A program made the translations under genes and the position numbers. The notes beneath the pieces were generated by a model. That model saw nothing but the letters and a program-made list of their open reading frames with translations. It did not search any database and was not told the DNA's origin. Below, one piece after another: positions 40,790-49,910 of a stretch of DNA of 50,008 bases (positions are counted from its first letter, which is position 1; every line of letters starts with the position of its first letter). The DNA comes from Paludibacteraceae bacterium. GTDB taxonomy: Bacteria; Bacteroidota; Bacteroidia; Bacteroidales; Paludibacteraceae. The DNA lies in assembly GCA_017391525.1 (NCBI GenBank), contig JAFOYE010000016.1:1-50008 (forward strand), written 5' to 3'.

Positions 40790-43700
40790 ATGAAAACAAT
40801 CAACTCCCTCCGCAGCAAACTTCTTGCTCTCACCCTCGCCCTCATGGCAGGTGTAGCATCTTTCGCGTATGATGAAATGTCTCCCGATTTCAAAGTGGAT
40901 GGACTATATTATAACTTTTTAGAGGGGGATAATGTGGAAGTCACTCATCCGTATAGACCTGAGATGCCAACAGAAGGTACATCTACTACGGCAACACAAG
41001 ATTTATATGATGACTATGCTGAGCTCACGGAACTAACTATACCCTCTACGATTTCGTATGAAGGCAAAGTGTATAATGTAATACGCATTGGGTATGCTGC
41101 ATTTGATCAGTGTAATCTTACCTATGTTGATATTCCAAGTAGTATAAAAACTATTGGAGTGGGAGCATTCTCTAATTGCAGTTCTCTAACGTCTATCACA
41201 CTGAAAGAAGGATTAGAACATATTGAAGGTAATGCATTTGCTGATTGTAGATTACTTGAAACCATTACCTTCCCCAATAGCTTGAAAACAGTCGGATCGT
41301 ATGCCTTTTCTTTTACAGCATGGTATAATAATCAGCCCAATGGAGGTGTGTATGCAGGTAATGTTTTCTATAAATACAAGGGGGACATACCTAAAAATAC
41401 ATCTTTCGTTATCAAAGAAGGAACGATCAGTATTAGTCCCGATGCCTTTATTAAGGAAAATCGTCGTATTGATTATGGACTTGTTGCTGTTGCTATTCCT
41501 AATAGTGTAGAGATTATTGGTGAATATGCTTTTTCTCAATGTAGGGCATTGCGCTCTGTAAATATCCCCAGCCGAGTAACAACAATTGAGAGTTATGCCT
41601 TTAGTTATTGTAAGTCGCTCACTTCAGTAACTAGCGAAATAGTAGAACCTCTTTCGTTACCAAGTGATGTATTCTTCAAAGCTTCTGTTGCTAATGCAAC
41701 CCTCTACGTCCCTGCCGAGTCTGTTGAAGCATATAAAAACGCAGACCAATGGAAAGACTTTGGTCAAGTATTACCGATTGCAGAAAATCCCGAAGACCTT
41801 TTCCCAACGCTTTGGGGCTTGCAACGAACAAGTTGTACAAAGACTATAGGAGAAGATGAATATGGTACTGTTTGGGGATCGCGTTCATATCTAATGCAAG
41901 AAATAGAAACCGCTACTATTGGTGGAAAGCAATATCTATTGTTTGGTACGAATAACATCTACGATGAATATTGCAGTCTTTGGCTACGCGAAGAAAACAA
42001 CAAAATATTGCTTTATAGTACAGCACAAAAGAAAGATCTTGTATTATACGACTTCACATTAAATGTAGGCGATTCACTACCACGCTTATATGTTGATTAC
42101 GACTTATCAAGTGTTGTGGATTATGACAATGATGAGTGGGGATTGTCGCCACTTGTTGTAACAGAAGTATCAACAATAACACTTCTTGACGGCAAAGAGT
42201 ATAAAAAATGGACTTTTGATAATGGCATGCAATATGTAGAAGGTATTGGTAGTTTTGGTACCTGTTATGCTCACAACGATTTTTACCAACTGATAGCCAA
42301 TGGTCCGCTACTTTCAGATGTTCATAGTCAACATCTCGTTTGCGCAAGCAAAAACGGTCAACTCCTTTACAAAATGGACGAAGCCGAAATGGAACGCCTT
42401 GGCGCAGAGTGCCTATGCGATGTTGAAAAGAAATGGTCAGACACTTGGTGCAATCAATGGAATATCCTTTCGCACGGATATCAAGGTCCGCAAGACCCGT
42501 TGGTAGCGGCGTGTACGAGCATATTTTGGTTGAGTAATAATACTGTCAATAGAGATGGTCAAGAGTATATCCCTCTTATGTGTTCATCTAGTATGCCAGA
42601 GGTGGAATCAACGACTCTCATTGGAGAATTACGCTTCACAGAAGATAAACAAGTGTATTTCAACTACGATAACACCGAATATCTTCTCTATGATTTTGAT
42701 GTGCAAGTAGGTGACACATTGGATATTTTTGGAGGTATTGAGCTCTATAGTTATAGTTTTGTTGAGCAAAAGACTTACCCACATGTCATAACTAAGATAG
42801 ATACATTAGATGATGGCAGATTGCAAATCACATCAGATGCTATAGTTATATTCGAAGATGGCGAGGTCGGGACTTTTGAGGAAAAGCAGCAACAAATATG
42901 GATAGAAGGATTAGGATCAATCAATGGTATACTTCATACTGGTATCAATCCAGGAATCGGTGGAAATCCAGCTATTGTCATGCTTTGCGCATATCGCGAT
43001 GATGAGTGTGTTTATAAAACAGATTCTAATAATCCATACTGGATTGATTATACGCAACTTGGTTGTGTGTACAACGCAGGTGACTTTATTGAGGGGGCCT
43101 TCCCTATGCTGTCTGGCTTGCAACGAACAGTTTGTAAAGAGTATTACGGAGAGACAGAGGATGATAATTCTGCCAATAGTACCTACAAACAGACATTTGA
43201 CCAAATATTTTTTGAGAACGACAAACCCTATATCCTTTGCAATGATTATCTCCTACGCGAAGAAGATAATAAGATATTGATATACAGCCAACTACTTAAC
43301 AAAGATCTTGTGTTGTATGACTTCACGTTGGAAGTCGGCGACTCGCTGCCAGCGTTGTATATTGATTACCATGCGCGCAATGCTATGGATTGGATGCCAT
43401 ATAACTTAGATGTGGTAGATTACTACAAATCCTTTGACGGAACAATATACCCTGCTGACACATTTATAGTTACAGATATTTCTAATGTCACACTCTTTGA
43501 TGGCAAAGAATACAAGAAATGGACATTCAACAATGGTGTGGAGTACGTAGAAGGAATAGGTGGTTTTGGTAATAGACAATGGTCAGGCGATTTCTTCCAA
43601 TTGATAGCCAATAGGGATGTCCCTACAAGCTTGCAAGGTGAACACCTCGTCTGCGCTAGCCGCAATGGCCAACTCCTTTACAAAATGGACGATGCCAAAA

Positions 43701-44530
43701 TGGAACGCCTCGGTGCCGAGTGCCTATGTGATTATAATAGTGGTCCTAAAAAGGACAATGCCAAGAACGGCAAGATTGGTGGCAGACCAACGCCTACTCA
43801 ATGGAATATGTTAGAAGTAGAAACCAAAGAGATGGACGGTACCCCAACTATCCTGCGTGCAGAGACCTTTAGTTACACCTTAGAGAATGACTCCATTGTT
43901 ACAAAGGGGAAGACCTACTACCAACTTGCCCGCCAATCTACCAAAGATACGGCTATCACCAAATCTTTTGTGGGTGCATTGCATTTCGGCGAAGACGAAG
44001 ACAACCGCGTGTATTTCCTCCGTGATGGAGTAGAGTATGTCCTCTATGACTTTACCGCCGAACCAGGCGACACCATCGAAATCTTTGCAGGTATCAACAA
44101 CTACCCTCAATACACCACCTACACCCATGTCGTGACCGGCAAAGACACCCTAGAAAATGGCGCTTGCCGCATGATATTGGAAGTAGTCTTCCCAGAGGAA
44201 ACCTCCTCTGTAGAAAACGCACAAAAAGTGTGGTTAGCAGGTCTCGGCTCTATCGATGGTATCGTGCACAACGCAGCTTCGCGGGCAACCAAAGCACGCA
44301 GTAGCGATACACAAACTTCCGTCATGCTCTGCGCTTGGCGAGATGACGACTGCCTCTACACTACCGATCATCCTGATTATGATTCTTATGGTTGTGTCTA
44401 TAACCTGCCAACTTCAATAAAGGATATAGAAACACCAGGAGGCAAATGTCAAAAACTAATTCGTGACGGACATTTATATATCCTGCGAGATAATAAGTTA
44501 TACGATGTCTTAGGAACTCCATTGAACTAA
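40790..44530 (+). CDS. Large secreted BspA-like LRR protein with duplicated C-terminal modules
   Basis: 1246 residues. The signal peptide (LLALTLALMAGVASFA) is followed by LRR_5/BspA-type repeats at about 75-320 (AFSNCSSLTSITLKEGLEHI, AFADCRLLETITFP). Two long modules follow in the order A-B-A-B, A starting near 336 and 768 and B near 553 and 1003. The A copies end in nearly identical NGQLLYKM...MERLGAECLCD. The last 30 residues (LIRDGHLYILRDNKLYDVLG) match a short C-terminal tail common on exported Bacteroidales proteins. Probably cell-surface; BspA relatives bind host or bacterial proteins, but no function can be assigned to the modules. Confidence 0.8.
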   Translation: MKTINSLRSKLLALTLALMAGVASFAYDEMSPDFKVDGLYYNFLEGDNVEVTHPYRPEMPTEGTSTTATQDLYDDYAELTELTIPSTISYEGKVYNVIRIGYAAFDQCNLTYVDIPSSIKTIGVGAFSNCSSLTSITLKEGLEHIEGNAFADCRLLETITFPNSLKTVGSYAFSFTAWYNNQPNGGVYAGNVFYKYKGDIPKNTSFVIKEGTISISPDAFIKENRRIDYGLVAVAIPNSVEIIGEYAFSQCRALRSVNIPSRVTTIESYAFSYCKSLTSVTSEIVEPLSLPSDVFFKASVANATLYVPAESVEAYKNADQWKDFGQVLPIAENPEDLFPTLWGLQRTSCTKTIGEDEYGTVWGSRSYLMQEIETATIGGKQYLLFGTNNIYDEYCSLWLREENNKILLYSTAQKKDLVLYDFTLNVGDSLPRLYVDYDLSSVVDYDNDEWGLSPLVVTEVSTITLLDGKEYKKWTFDNGMQYVEGIGSFGTCYAHNDFYQLIANGPLLSDVHSQHLVCASKNGQLLYKMDEAEMERLGAECLCDVEKKWSDTWCNQWNILSHGYQGPQDPLVAACTSIFWLSNNTVNRDGQEYIPLMCSSSMPEVESTTLIGELRFTEDKQVYFNYDNTEYLLYDFDVQVGDTLDIFGGIELYSYSFVEQKTYPHVITKIDTLDDGRLQITSDAIVIFEDGEVGTFEEKQQQIWIEGLGSINGILHTGINPGIGGNPAIVMLCAYRDDECVYKTDSNNPYWIDYTQLGCVYNAGDFIEGAFPMLSGLQRTVCKEYYGETEDDNSANSTYKQTFDQIFFENDKPYILCNDYLLREEDNKILIYSQLLNKDLVLYDFTLEVGDSLPALYIDYHARNAMDWMPYNLDVVDYYKSFDGTIYPADTFIVTDISNVTLFDGKEYKKWTFNNGVEYVEGIGGFGNRQWSGDFFQLIANRDVPTSLQGEHLVCASRNGQLLYKMDDAKMERLGAECLCDYNSGPKKDNAKNGKIGGRPTPTQWNMLEVETKEMDGTPTILRAETFSYTLENDSIVTKGKTYYQLARQSTKDTAITKSFVGALHFGEDEDNRVYFLRDGVEYVLYDFTAEPGDTIEIFAGINNYPQYTTYTHVVTGKDTLENGACRMILEVVFPEETSSVENAQKVWLAGLGSIDGIVHNAASRATKARSSDTQTSVMLCAWRDDDCLYTTDHPDYDSYGCVYNLPTSIKDIETPGGKCQKLIRDGHLYILRDNKLYDVLGTPLN

Positions 44531-44767
44531 GAACAAAAAATAAAGGGATGTTTATATACCAGTTGACATTTTGTATTGTTTCCGCCACATTTACTTAAGA
44601 TTAAGCGCACGAGTTTCGCGTAAAGCGAAAGGAGGAGCGTTGGTAATAGATTACGGAGTACCTCGTAAAAGCGTGGCTCTAGAGTGGCAAAAAGATTTGT
44701 TAAGATTTCTGCCCAAAGGGCAAGGAGATATTAAGTGTCAACATGTATTTAGTTTCCAAAATAAGAG

Positions 44768-44793
44768 GAGGGTGTGTCAACTGACACACCCTC
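44768..44793. terminator. Bidirectional terminator-like hairpin
   Basis: GAGGGTGTGTCA and TGACACACCCTC separated by AC, a 12-bp perfect stem. T-rich tails are modest; it could end both the surface-protein and sufB transcripts. Confidence 0.65.
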
Positions 44794-44813
44794 TTGTATC
44801 TTATGCTTATCCC

Positions 44814-44890
44814 TTCGGAGTGGTATCGGAGTGATAACGGTATTACAAGGGTATTACAAGGGTATTGTATGAACCCGTCATGAACCCGTA
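44814..44890 (-). repeat. 11-bp stepwise array (copy 4), exactly 7 x 11 bp
   Basis: On the minus strand: TACGGGTTCAT, GACGGGTTCAT; ACAATACCCTT, GTAATACCCTT, GTAATACCGTT; ATCACTCCGAT, ACCACTCCGAA. Within groups, units differ by one or two bases; between groups they are unrelated. ACGGGTTCATAC is shared with copy 1. Confidence 0.88.
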
Positions 44891-44931
44891 ACGAATAAGG
44901 CACGATCTTGGTAAAACCAAGACAAGACTCT

Positions 44932-46362
44932 TTACCCTACACTTCCTTCTAGACTGACTTGGAGGAGTTTTTGTGCTTCCACGGCGAACTCCATTGGCAG
45001 TTTGTCCATGACCTCCTTGGCGTAGCCATTGACAATCAATCCAACTGCATCCTCCACACCAATACCTCGTTGCTGGCAATAGAAGAGTTGATCCTCGCTA
45101 ATCTTGCTAGTAGTTGCCTCATGCTCAATGATAGCCGTAGGATTTTGAATACGCATGGTTGGGAAAGTATGTGCTCCACACTTGTCGCCCAACAAAAGGC
45201 TATCGCATTGACTATAGTTACGGACATTCTCGGCATTAGGCATCACACGCACAAGTCCACGGTAAGCGTTTTGGCTTTTGCCTGCAGATATACCTTTACT
45301 AATAATACGCGAGCGCGTGTTCTTACCGATATGGATCATCTTAGTACCCGTGTCGGCTTGTTGGTAGTTGTTGGTCACAGCCACAGAGTAGAACTCTGCG
45401 CTAGAGTTATCGCCCTTCAAAATACAGCTAGGGTACTTCCAAGTGATAGCCGAACCTGTCTCTACTTGTGTCCAACTCAAACGGGCATTTTCATGGGTGA
45501 TACCACGCTTGGTAACGAAGTTATAGATACCTCCCTTGCCATCCTTATCGCCTGGATACCAGTTCTGTACAGTAGAATATTTGACCTCTGCGTCTTTGTG
45601 TACGACTATCTCCACGATAGCTGCGTGGAGTTGGTTTTCGTCACGCATAGGAGCGGTACAACCCTCTAGGTAACTGAGGTAAGCACCCTCGTCTGCGACT
45701 AGCAGTGTGCGCTCAAACTGACCTGTATTACCCGCATTAATGCGGAAATACGTACTGAGCTCCATAGGGCAACGAACACCTTTAGGGATATAGACGAATG
45801 ATCCGTCGGAGAAAACAGCCGAGTTAAGGGCTGCATAGAAATTATCGCTAGCAGGAACGACTGAGCCAAGGTACTTCTGTACTAATTCAGGATACTCACG
45901 TACAGCCTCAGAGATAGAACAGAAGATGATACCTTTCTCGGCAAGTGTCTCACGGAAAGTAGTTTTGACAGACACAGAGTCCATAACTGCATCTACCGCC
46001 ATGTTACCTGCCAAAGCAGCACGCTCCTCGAGAGGAATACCGAGTTTGTCAAAGGTTTTCATGAGCTCCGGGTCAATCTCCTTTTGCTCGTTATCGGTAT
46101 GGGTCTTGGGCGCTGCATAGTAAGATAGCGCTTGGAAATCGATCTCAGGAATATTGAGGTGCGCCCAATTAGGGTGCTCCATAGTTAGCCACTTACGGTA
46201 TGCCTTGAGTCGGAACTCCAGCAGCCACTCGGGTTCACCTTTCTTAGCAGAGATAAGGCGGACCACATCTTCGTTAAGGCCCACAGGAATAATATCGGTT
46301 TCTACGTCTGTAGTAAAACCGTATTTGTATTCTTGTTGCGTTATTTGTTCTATATCTTGCAC
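44932..46362 (-). CDS. sufB: Fe-S cluster assembly scaffold SufB
   Basis: 476 residues. SufB forms the SufBC2D scaffold on which Fe-S clusters are built in the cytoplasm. Family features include [57 protein letters not shown], the conserved [19 protein letters not shown] and [20 protein letters not shown] with the C-terminal [12 protein letters not shown]. The start must be GTG at 46362: TAG lies two codons upstream and no ATG occurs before the conserved region. sufC and sufD, normally directly downstream in Bacteroidales, are not here: the transcript runs into a gene-free stretch. Confidence 0.95.
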   Translation of the reverse strand: MQDIEQITQQEYKYGFTTDVETDIIPVGLNEDVVRLISAKKGEPEWLLEFRLKAYRKWLTMEHPNWAHLNIPEIDFQALSYYAAPKTHTDNEQKEIDPELMKTFDKLGIPLEERAALAGNMAVDAVMDSVSVKTTFRETLAEKGIIFCSISEAVREYPELVQKYLGSVVPASDNFYAALNSAVFSDGSFVYIPKGVRCPMELSTYFRINAGNTGQFERTLLVADEGAYLSYLEGCTAPMRDENQLHAAIVEIVVHKDAEVKYSTVQNWYPGDKDGKGGIYNFVTKRGITHENARLSWTQVETGSAITWKYPSCILKGDNSSAEFYSVAVTNNYQQADTGTKMIHIGKNTRSRIISKGISAGKSQNAYRGLVRVMPNAENVRNYSQCDSLLLGDKCGAHTFPTMRIQNPTAIIEHEATTSKISEDQLFYCQQRGIGVEDAVGLIVNGYAKEVMDKLPMEFAVEAQKLLQVSLEGSVG

Positions 46363-46370
46363 TGCCTAGC

Positions 46371-46417
46371 CTTTAAACTTTAAACTGTAGCTCGCCTTGC
46401 GAGCGAGCTCTAAACTA
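46371..46417 (-). repeat. Heptamer plus hairpin unit upstream of sufB
   Basis: CTTTAAA, CTTTAAA and CTGTAGC in 7-bp register run into the hairpin GCTCGC / GCGAGC (46390-46404, loop CTT) and a CTCTAAAC spacer. It is the smallest member of the hairpin-array family and lies 8 nt from the sufB GTG. Confidence 0.65.
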
Positions 46418-46419
46418 AG

Positions 46420-46447
46420 AAGAGCCACTCTATTGAGCGGCTCTTCT
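46420..46447 (-). terminator. Terminator after tRNA-Cys
   Basis: Stem AAGAGCCGCTC / GAGTGGCTCTT (one mismatch), loop AATA. It lies between tRNA-Cys and sufB; its T-tail is weak, so read-through into sufB is possible. Confidence 0.65.
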
Positions 46448-46448
46448 T

Positions 46449-46522
46449 TGGAGGTACCTGGCGGATTCGAACCGCCGTCCCCGGTTTTGCAGACCGATCC
46501 CTAACCGCTCGGGCAAGGTACC
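46449..46522 (-). tRNA. tRNA-Cys (GCA), CCA encoded
   Basis: Minus-strand cloverleaf: acceptor GGTACCT / AGGTACC, discriminator U73 (a Cys identity element), anticodon arm CGGTCTGCAAAACCG with GCA, and T arm GGCGGTTCGAATCCGCC. Unlike the other two tRNAs in the window, the 3' CCA is in the DNA. Confidence 0.96.
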
Positions 46523-46541
46523 ATAATTTTCAAATCGGCTG

Positions 46542-46549
46542 CAAAGGTA
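46542..46549 (-). promoter_or_regulatory. -7 box TACCTTTG for tRNA-Cys (and possibly sufB)
   Basis: It lies 19 nt upstream of the tRNA. No other box is visible before sufB. Confidence 0.7.
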
Positions 46550-46698
46550 CTGCTTTTTTTTTAATCTGCCAAATAAAAAGTGATTTTTTTGAATATTTTT
46601 TGGGTTAAGCGCTTAATGTTGGTGAAAGGGTGATCGGGTTAATGTCAGTGAAGAGGGCGAATTTAAGGGAAATATTTTGTAATTTCGCAAAAAAGCAG

Positions 46699-46706
46699 TA
46701 CCTTTG
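46699..46706 (+). promoter_or_regulatory. -7 box TACCTTTG for the U32 gene
   Basis: It lies 19 nt before the ATG at 46726 and rules out the longer frame starting at 46630. Confidence 0.75.
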
Positions 46707-46725
46707 CAGCCTGATAATAAAACTT

Positions 46726-48039
46726 ATGCAAAATCCAGAAATTGAAATCATGGCGCCTGTTGGGTGCTGGGAGAGTTTGGCGGCTGCTATTGAGGCAGGT
46801 GCAACGAGTGTGTATTTCGGTATTGAACACCTGAATATGCGTTCGCATTCTTCTGCCAATTTCACAACAGAGGACCTTCATACGATAGTCAATCGTTGTA
46901 ACGAGGTGGGTGTCAAGACTTACCTTACGCTCAATACAGTCATGTATCCTGAGGACATTCCTCTTATGCGAGAGATCGTGGATAACGCCAAAGCTGCTAA
47001 TGTGAGTGCAATCATCGCTTCTGATATAGCTGCTCTTCAATATGCTTATCAGTCAGGCGTGGAAGTGCATTTATCCACCCAGCTCAATATATCTAATACC
47101 GAGGCGCTGAAATTCTATGCTCAGTATGCCGATGTGGTGGTTTTGGCACGTGAGCTGAATATGGAGCAAGTGGCAAGTATCTACAAGGATATCGTAGAGC
47201 AAGATATTCGTGGTCCTAAGGGCGAGTTGATTCGTATTGAAATGTTCTGCCATGGCGCATTGTGTATGGCAGTCAGCGGTAAGTGTTACTTGAGCTTAAA
47301 CCACTATGGAGCAAGTGCTAATCGTGGTGCTTGTATGCAAATTTGTCGTCGTGGATATATCGTTAAGGATAAGGAAAGTGAATTAGAGTTGGAGGTTGAT
47401 AATCAATATATTATGTCGCCTAAAGACTTAAAGACTATCCACTTCCTCAATAAGATGCTGGATGCGGGTGTGCGTGTGCTCAAGATTGAAGGTCGCGCCC
47501 GTGGAGCGGAGTATGTGAAGACGGTGGTAGAGTGTTATAAAGAGGCGGTGGAGCTGTGGGAAAAGGACGCTACGCTATTGGACGGACAAAGTCCTATTGG
47601 ACGCTCTAGCGAGCTATTGGAAAATGCTTGGGGAGAGAAAATAGCGGAATGGGATGCACGGTTGGCGCGTGTGTTTAATCGTGGTTTCTGGGATGGATAC
47701 TACCAAGGACAGAAACTAGGTGAGTGGACGCATAAGTATGGTTCGCGAGCAACAAGAAAGAAAGTATTTGCGGGTAAGTGTACTAACTTCTTCAAAAACA
47801 TCTCTGTGGCAGAGTTTTACTTGGAGGCTGTACCTCAAGTTCAAGAGGGAGATGAATTGCTCATAACTGGTGAAACCACAGGCGCTTATGAAACCGTAGC
47901 GCACGATATGCATGACTCTAAAGGTAAACCGCAAACAGTCATCGAGAAAGGCAATTATTTCGCCATCAAGACGGACAAGATCGTTCGTCGAGGAGACCGA
48001 ATTTTCTTGCTTAAACCTAACGAAGATAGTCAATCTTAG
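46726..48039 (+). CDS. U32-family protein, TrhP/YegQ-type tRNA hydroxylation factor
   Basis: 437 residues beginning MQNPEIEIMAPVGCWESLAA. The U32 domain is a radical-type barrel with a 4Fe-4S cluster; FCHGALCMAVSGKCYLS and ANRGACMQICRRGY (about residues 176-208) supply the four conserved Cys. YegQ (TrhP) hydroxylates U34 of several tRNAs using prephenate; older annotations call the family collagenase-like peptidase. SPKDLKTIHFLNKMLDAG and VLKIEGRARGAEYVKTVVE agree with the YegQ branch, not the ubiquinone branch. It is followed after 36 nt by a surface-protein gene. Confidence 0.88.
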   Translation: MQNPEIEIMAPVGCWESLAAAIEAGATSVYFGIEHLNMRSHSSANFTTEDLHTIVNRCNEVGVKTYLTLNTVMYPEDIPLMREIVDNAKAANVSAIIASDIAALQYAYQSGVEVHLSTQLNISNTEALKFYAQYADVVVLARELNMEQVASIYKDIVEQDIRGPKGELIRIEMFCHGALCMAVSGKCYLSLNHYGASANRGACMQICRRGYIVKDKESELELEVDNQYIMSPKDLKTIHFLNKMLDAGVRVLKIEGRARGAEYVKTVVECYKEAVELWEKDATLLDGQSPIGRSSELLENAWGEKIAEWDARLARVFNRGFWDGYYQGQKLGEWTHKYGSRATRKKVFAGKCTNFFKNISVAEFYLEAVPQVQEGDELLITGETTGAYETVAHDMHDSKGKPQTVIEKGNYFAIKTDKIVRRGDRIFLLKPNEDSQS

Positions 48040-48075
48040 TGATAATTTATATAAGACAAAGCATGGAATAGTAGC

Positions 48076-49587
48076 ATGAAAAAGCAATTGATACTTTTGT
48101 TTCTTTGTTTCTGTACCCTAAGCGTTGCAGCGCAGGAGATTTGTCACAAAGGAATACATTATACGATCCTTTCTGATACAACGGTCGAATTGACTCGTGC
48201 CGACACACTATATGTTGGTGGCGTGTCTGTGCCAGATTTTGTAGATGGAGAAGGAACGAAGTACAAGGTGGTTTCTGTTGCAGACAATGCTTTTTATCGC
48301 TGTATGCGAACCAACTATGTTATGCTTCCTCCTACTGTGAAACGTATTGGAGATTATGCCTTTGCAGAGTGTAAACAGTTGGGTGCTATAGCTATTCCAG
48401 ATCACTTGACCTATATCGGCAAATCAGCTTTTGCAAACTGCCTTTCGCTGAGAAGTATTACCTTACCTAGTAATTTGGCGTATCTAGGTAGTTATGCATT
48501 TGAGGGGTGTGCTGCACTTAGGTCTATTGCTATACCTGCGTCTCTGAAAGAAGTTCCGAGTGGCGCTTTTTTTGCCTGTAAAGCATTGACATCTGTGCGT
48601 GTATCTCGAGGAGTGGAAGGTATTCTCTCGGAGGCATTTAGAGATTGTTCTCTACTAGGAGAAATAGTCTTGCCAGTTGGCCTGCGAACTATAGGTATGA
48701 GTGCCTTTCATAATTGCGAGTCTTTACGTAATCCAATCATACCACCTACGGTAACCTCTATTGGTGCGGAAGCTCTATGTGGAACCCCGTGGCTCGAAGA
48801 GCAACCTGATGGTTTGGTGTATGTTAATAATGTGCTATATTACTACAAAGGGGCTATGTCGCCGGACACTCAACTGACCCTTAGAGATGGTACGATAAGC
48901 ATTGCGGCTAAGGCATTTTGTGGGCGCGATTCGCTCGTGTCAATATATATTCCTGAAGGTGTAAAAGATGTTGGTAATCAAGCATTTGAATCGTGTACTT
49001 CATTGCGAAATATTGTTCTTCCCAAAAGTCTTGTTAATATAGGGCATGTGGCTTTTTGGGGATGTGTTTCTTTGGAGTCTATATCTCTTCCTTTGGGGTT
49101 GAAGAGCATTGGATGGAAGGCTTTTGAAAACTGTCAATCGTTGGATTCTATTCAACTGCCGATGGGTCTAGAGGCAATCGAAAAAGAGGCTTTCAAAGGC
49201 TGTAAATCCTTGACGAAAATCACTATTCCTGAATCTGTAACGGATATTCCAGATGGTGCATTTGACGATTGTATATCAATGACTTCTGTGGTTTTTCCTG
49301 ATAATTTACGAAGCGTAGGTAAATTTGCTTTCAGGAATTGTTCTTCTCTAGAAGTTATTACTTTGCCTGCGAAGGTGGAGAGTCTCTATGAAGGCGCTTT
49401 TGCTGGTTGTAGTCGTTTGAGTCGTGTGTATTGCTTAGGTGCTGATCCTGCTTATCTAGGTGTGGGACAGAAGCCTTTTGGTAAGTCCGTGCGAACAATC
49501 TATGTCCCTCGAACATCTGTGCGTTTTTACAAGCAATCTTGGTCTGCTTATGCTGTCATAATTAAGAGTGAGAAGAGCCAGGATTAG
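48076..49587 (+). CDS. Secreted BspA-like leucine-rich repeat protein (LRR_5)
   Basis: 503 residues. The signal peptide MKKQLILLFLCFCTLSVAAQ is followed by about eighteen 23-residue LRR_5 repeats from 60 to 470, each of the form I-x-x-x-AF-x-x-C-x-x-L-x-x-I-x-(I/L)-P (for instance AFENCQSLDSIQLPMGLEAI). A short non-repeat stretch at about 235-270 (TPWLEEQPDGLVYVNNVLYY) resembles the same position of the 1246-residue protein. The end, RTIYVPRTSVRFYKQSWSAY, is the usual BspA cap. No sorting tail is evident. Probably surface-exposed adhesin-like; no ligand can be inferred. Confidence 0.85.
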   Translation: MKKQLILLFLCFCTLSVAAQEICHKGIHYTILSDTTVELTRADTLYVGGVSVPDFVDGEGTKYKVVSVADNAFYRCMRTNYVMLPPTVKRIGDYAFAECKQLGAIAIPDHLTYIGKSAFANCLSLRSITLPSNLAYLGSYAFEGCAALRSIAIPASLKEVPSGAFFACKALTSVRVSRGVEGILSEAFRDCSLLGEIVLPVGLRTIGMSAFHNCESLRNPIIPPTVTSIGAEALCGTPWLEEQPDGLVYVNNVLYYYKGAMSPDTQLTLRDGTISIAAKAFCGRDSLVSIYIPEGVKDVGNQAFESCTSLRNIVLPKSLVNIGHVAFWGCVSLESISLPLGLKSIGWKAFENCQSLDSIQLPMGLEAIEKEAFKGCKSLTKITIPESVTDIPDGAFDDCISMTSVVFPDNLRSVGKFAFRNCSSLEVITLPAKVESLYEGAFAGCSRLSRVYCLGADPAYLGVGQKPFGKSVRTIYVPRTSVRFYKQSWSAYAVIIKSEKSQD

Positions 49588-49910
49588 GCTATTCCTAGGC
49601 GTGTAAATCTCTTTTATGATAGTGACTTTGTCCACATACTTTTGAAGGTGTTGATAACTTTTGTAACTAACTGTAATGGTTAGAATTATGGTGAAAAAAC
49701 CGTCTGATTTTGCAAAGTCTAAGTAGCAAAATTGATTTTTATATAAAAAATCCCCTAAAAAACACGTTTTCTTGCAGTAAAATTTGCCCAATTCGGAAAA
49801 AAGCAGTATCTTTGCATGCTTTTTCGCGGCGCGCGTATGCGCAAGCATTATGCGAGAGAGTGAAACAAACAATTAACAAACAAAATTATTAACCAAAATT
49901 AAAAGTTAAA
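49588..49910 (+). promoter_or_regulatory. rpsL upstream region and leader
   Basis: No gene. A -7 box TATCTTTG lies at 49807-49814, followed by CATGCTTTTTCG, close to the rpsP and rpsF start sequence. The 95-nt leader contains GC-rich potential hairpins (for example GCGC / GCGC near 49830-49841), suitable for ribosomal autoregulation. The segment 49600-49790 is AT-rich with nothing recognisable. Confidence 0.65.
49807..49814 (+). promoter_or_regulatory. -7 box TATCTTTG for rpsL
   Basis: The only TAnnTTTG box in the interval; the transcript would start about 95 nt before the ATG. Confidence 0.75.

Larger units (their letters stand above)
44531..44931. other. Convergent gene-free region between the surface protein and sufB
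   Basis: It holds a TTTCGC / GCGAAA hairpin near 44607-44621, the strong hairpin at 44768-44793 and the fourth 11-bp array. An 87-codon open frame at 44571-44834 has no recognisable protein features and crosses the hairpin, so it is not called. Confidence 0.55.

Noticed and set aside
44571..44834. 87-codon rightward ORF
   Set aside because: It crosses a strong 12-bp hairpin and the start of an 11-bp array, has no promoter, and shows no protein-like pattern.
46602..46613. Palindrome TTAAGCGCTTAA as an operator
   Set aside because: Single occurrence, about 85 bp from the nearest -7 box and with no other support.
49456..49872. 138-codon leftward ORF near the end
   Set aside because: It overlaps the end of the LRR gene and the rpsL promoter and leader; the composition is that of AT-rich non-coding DNA.
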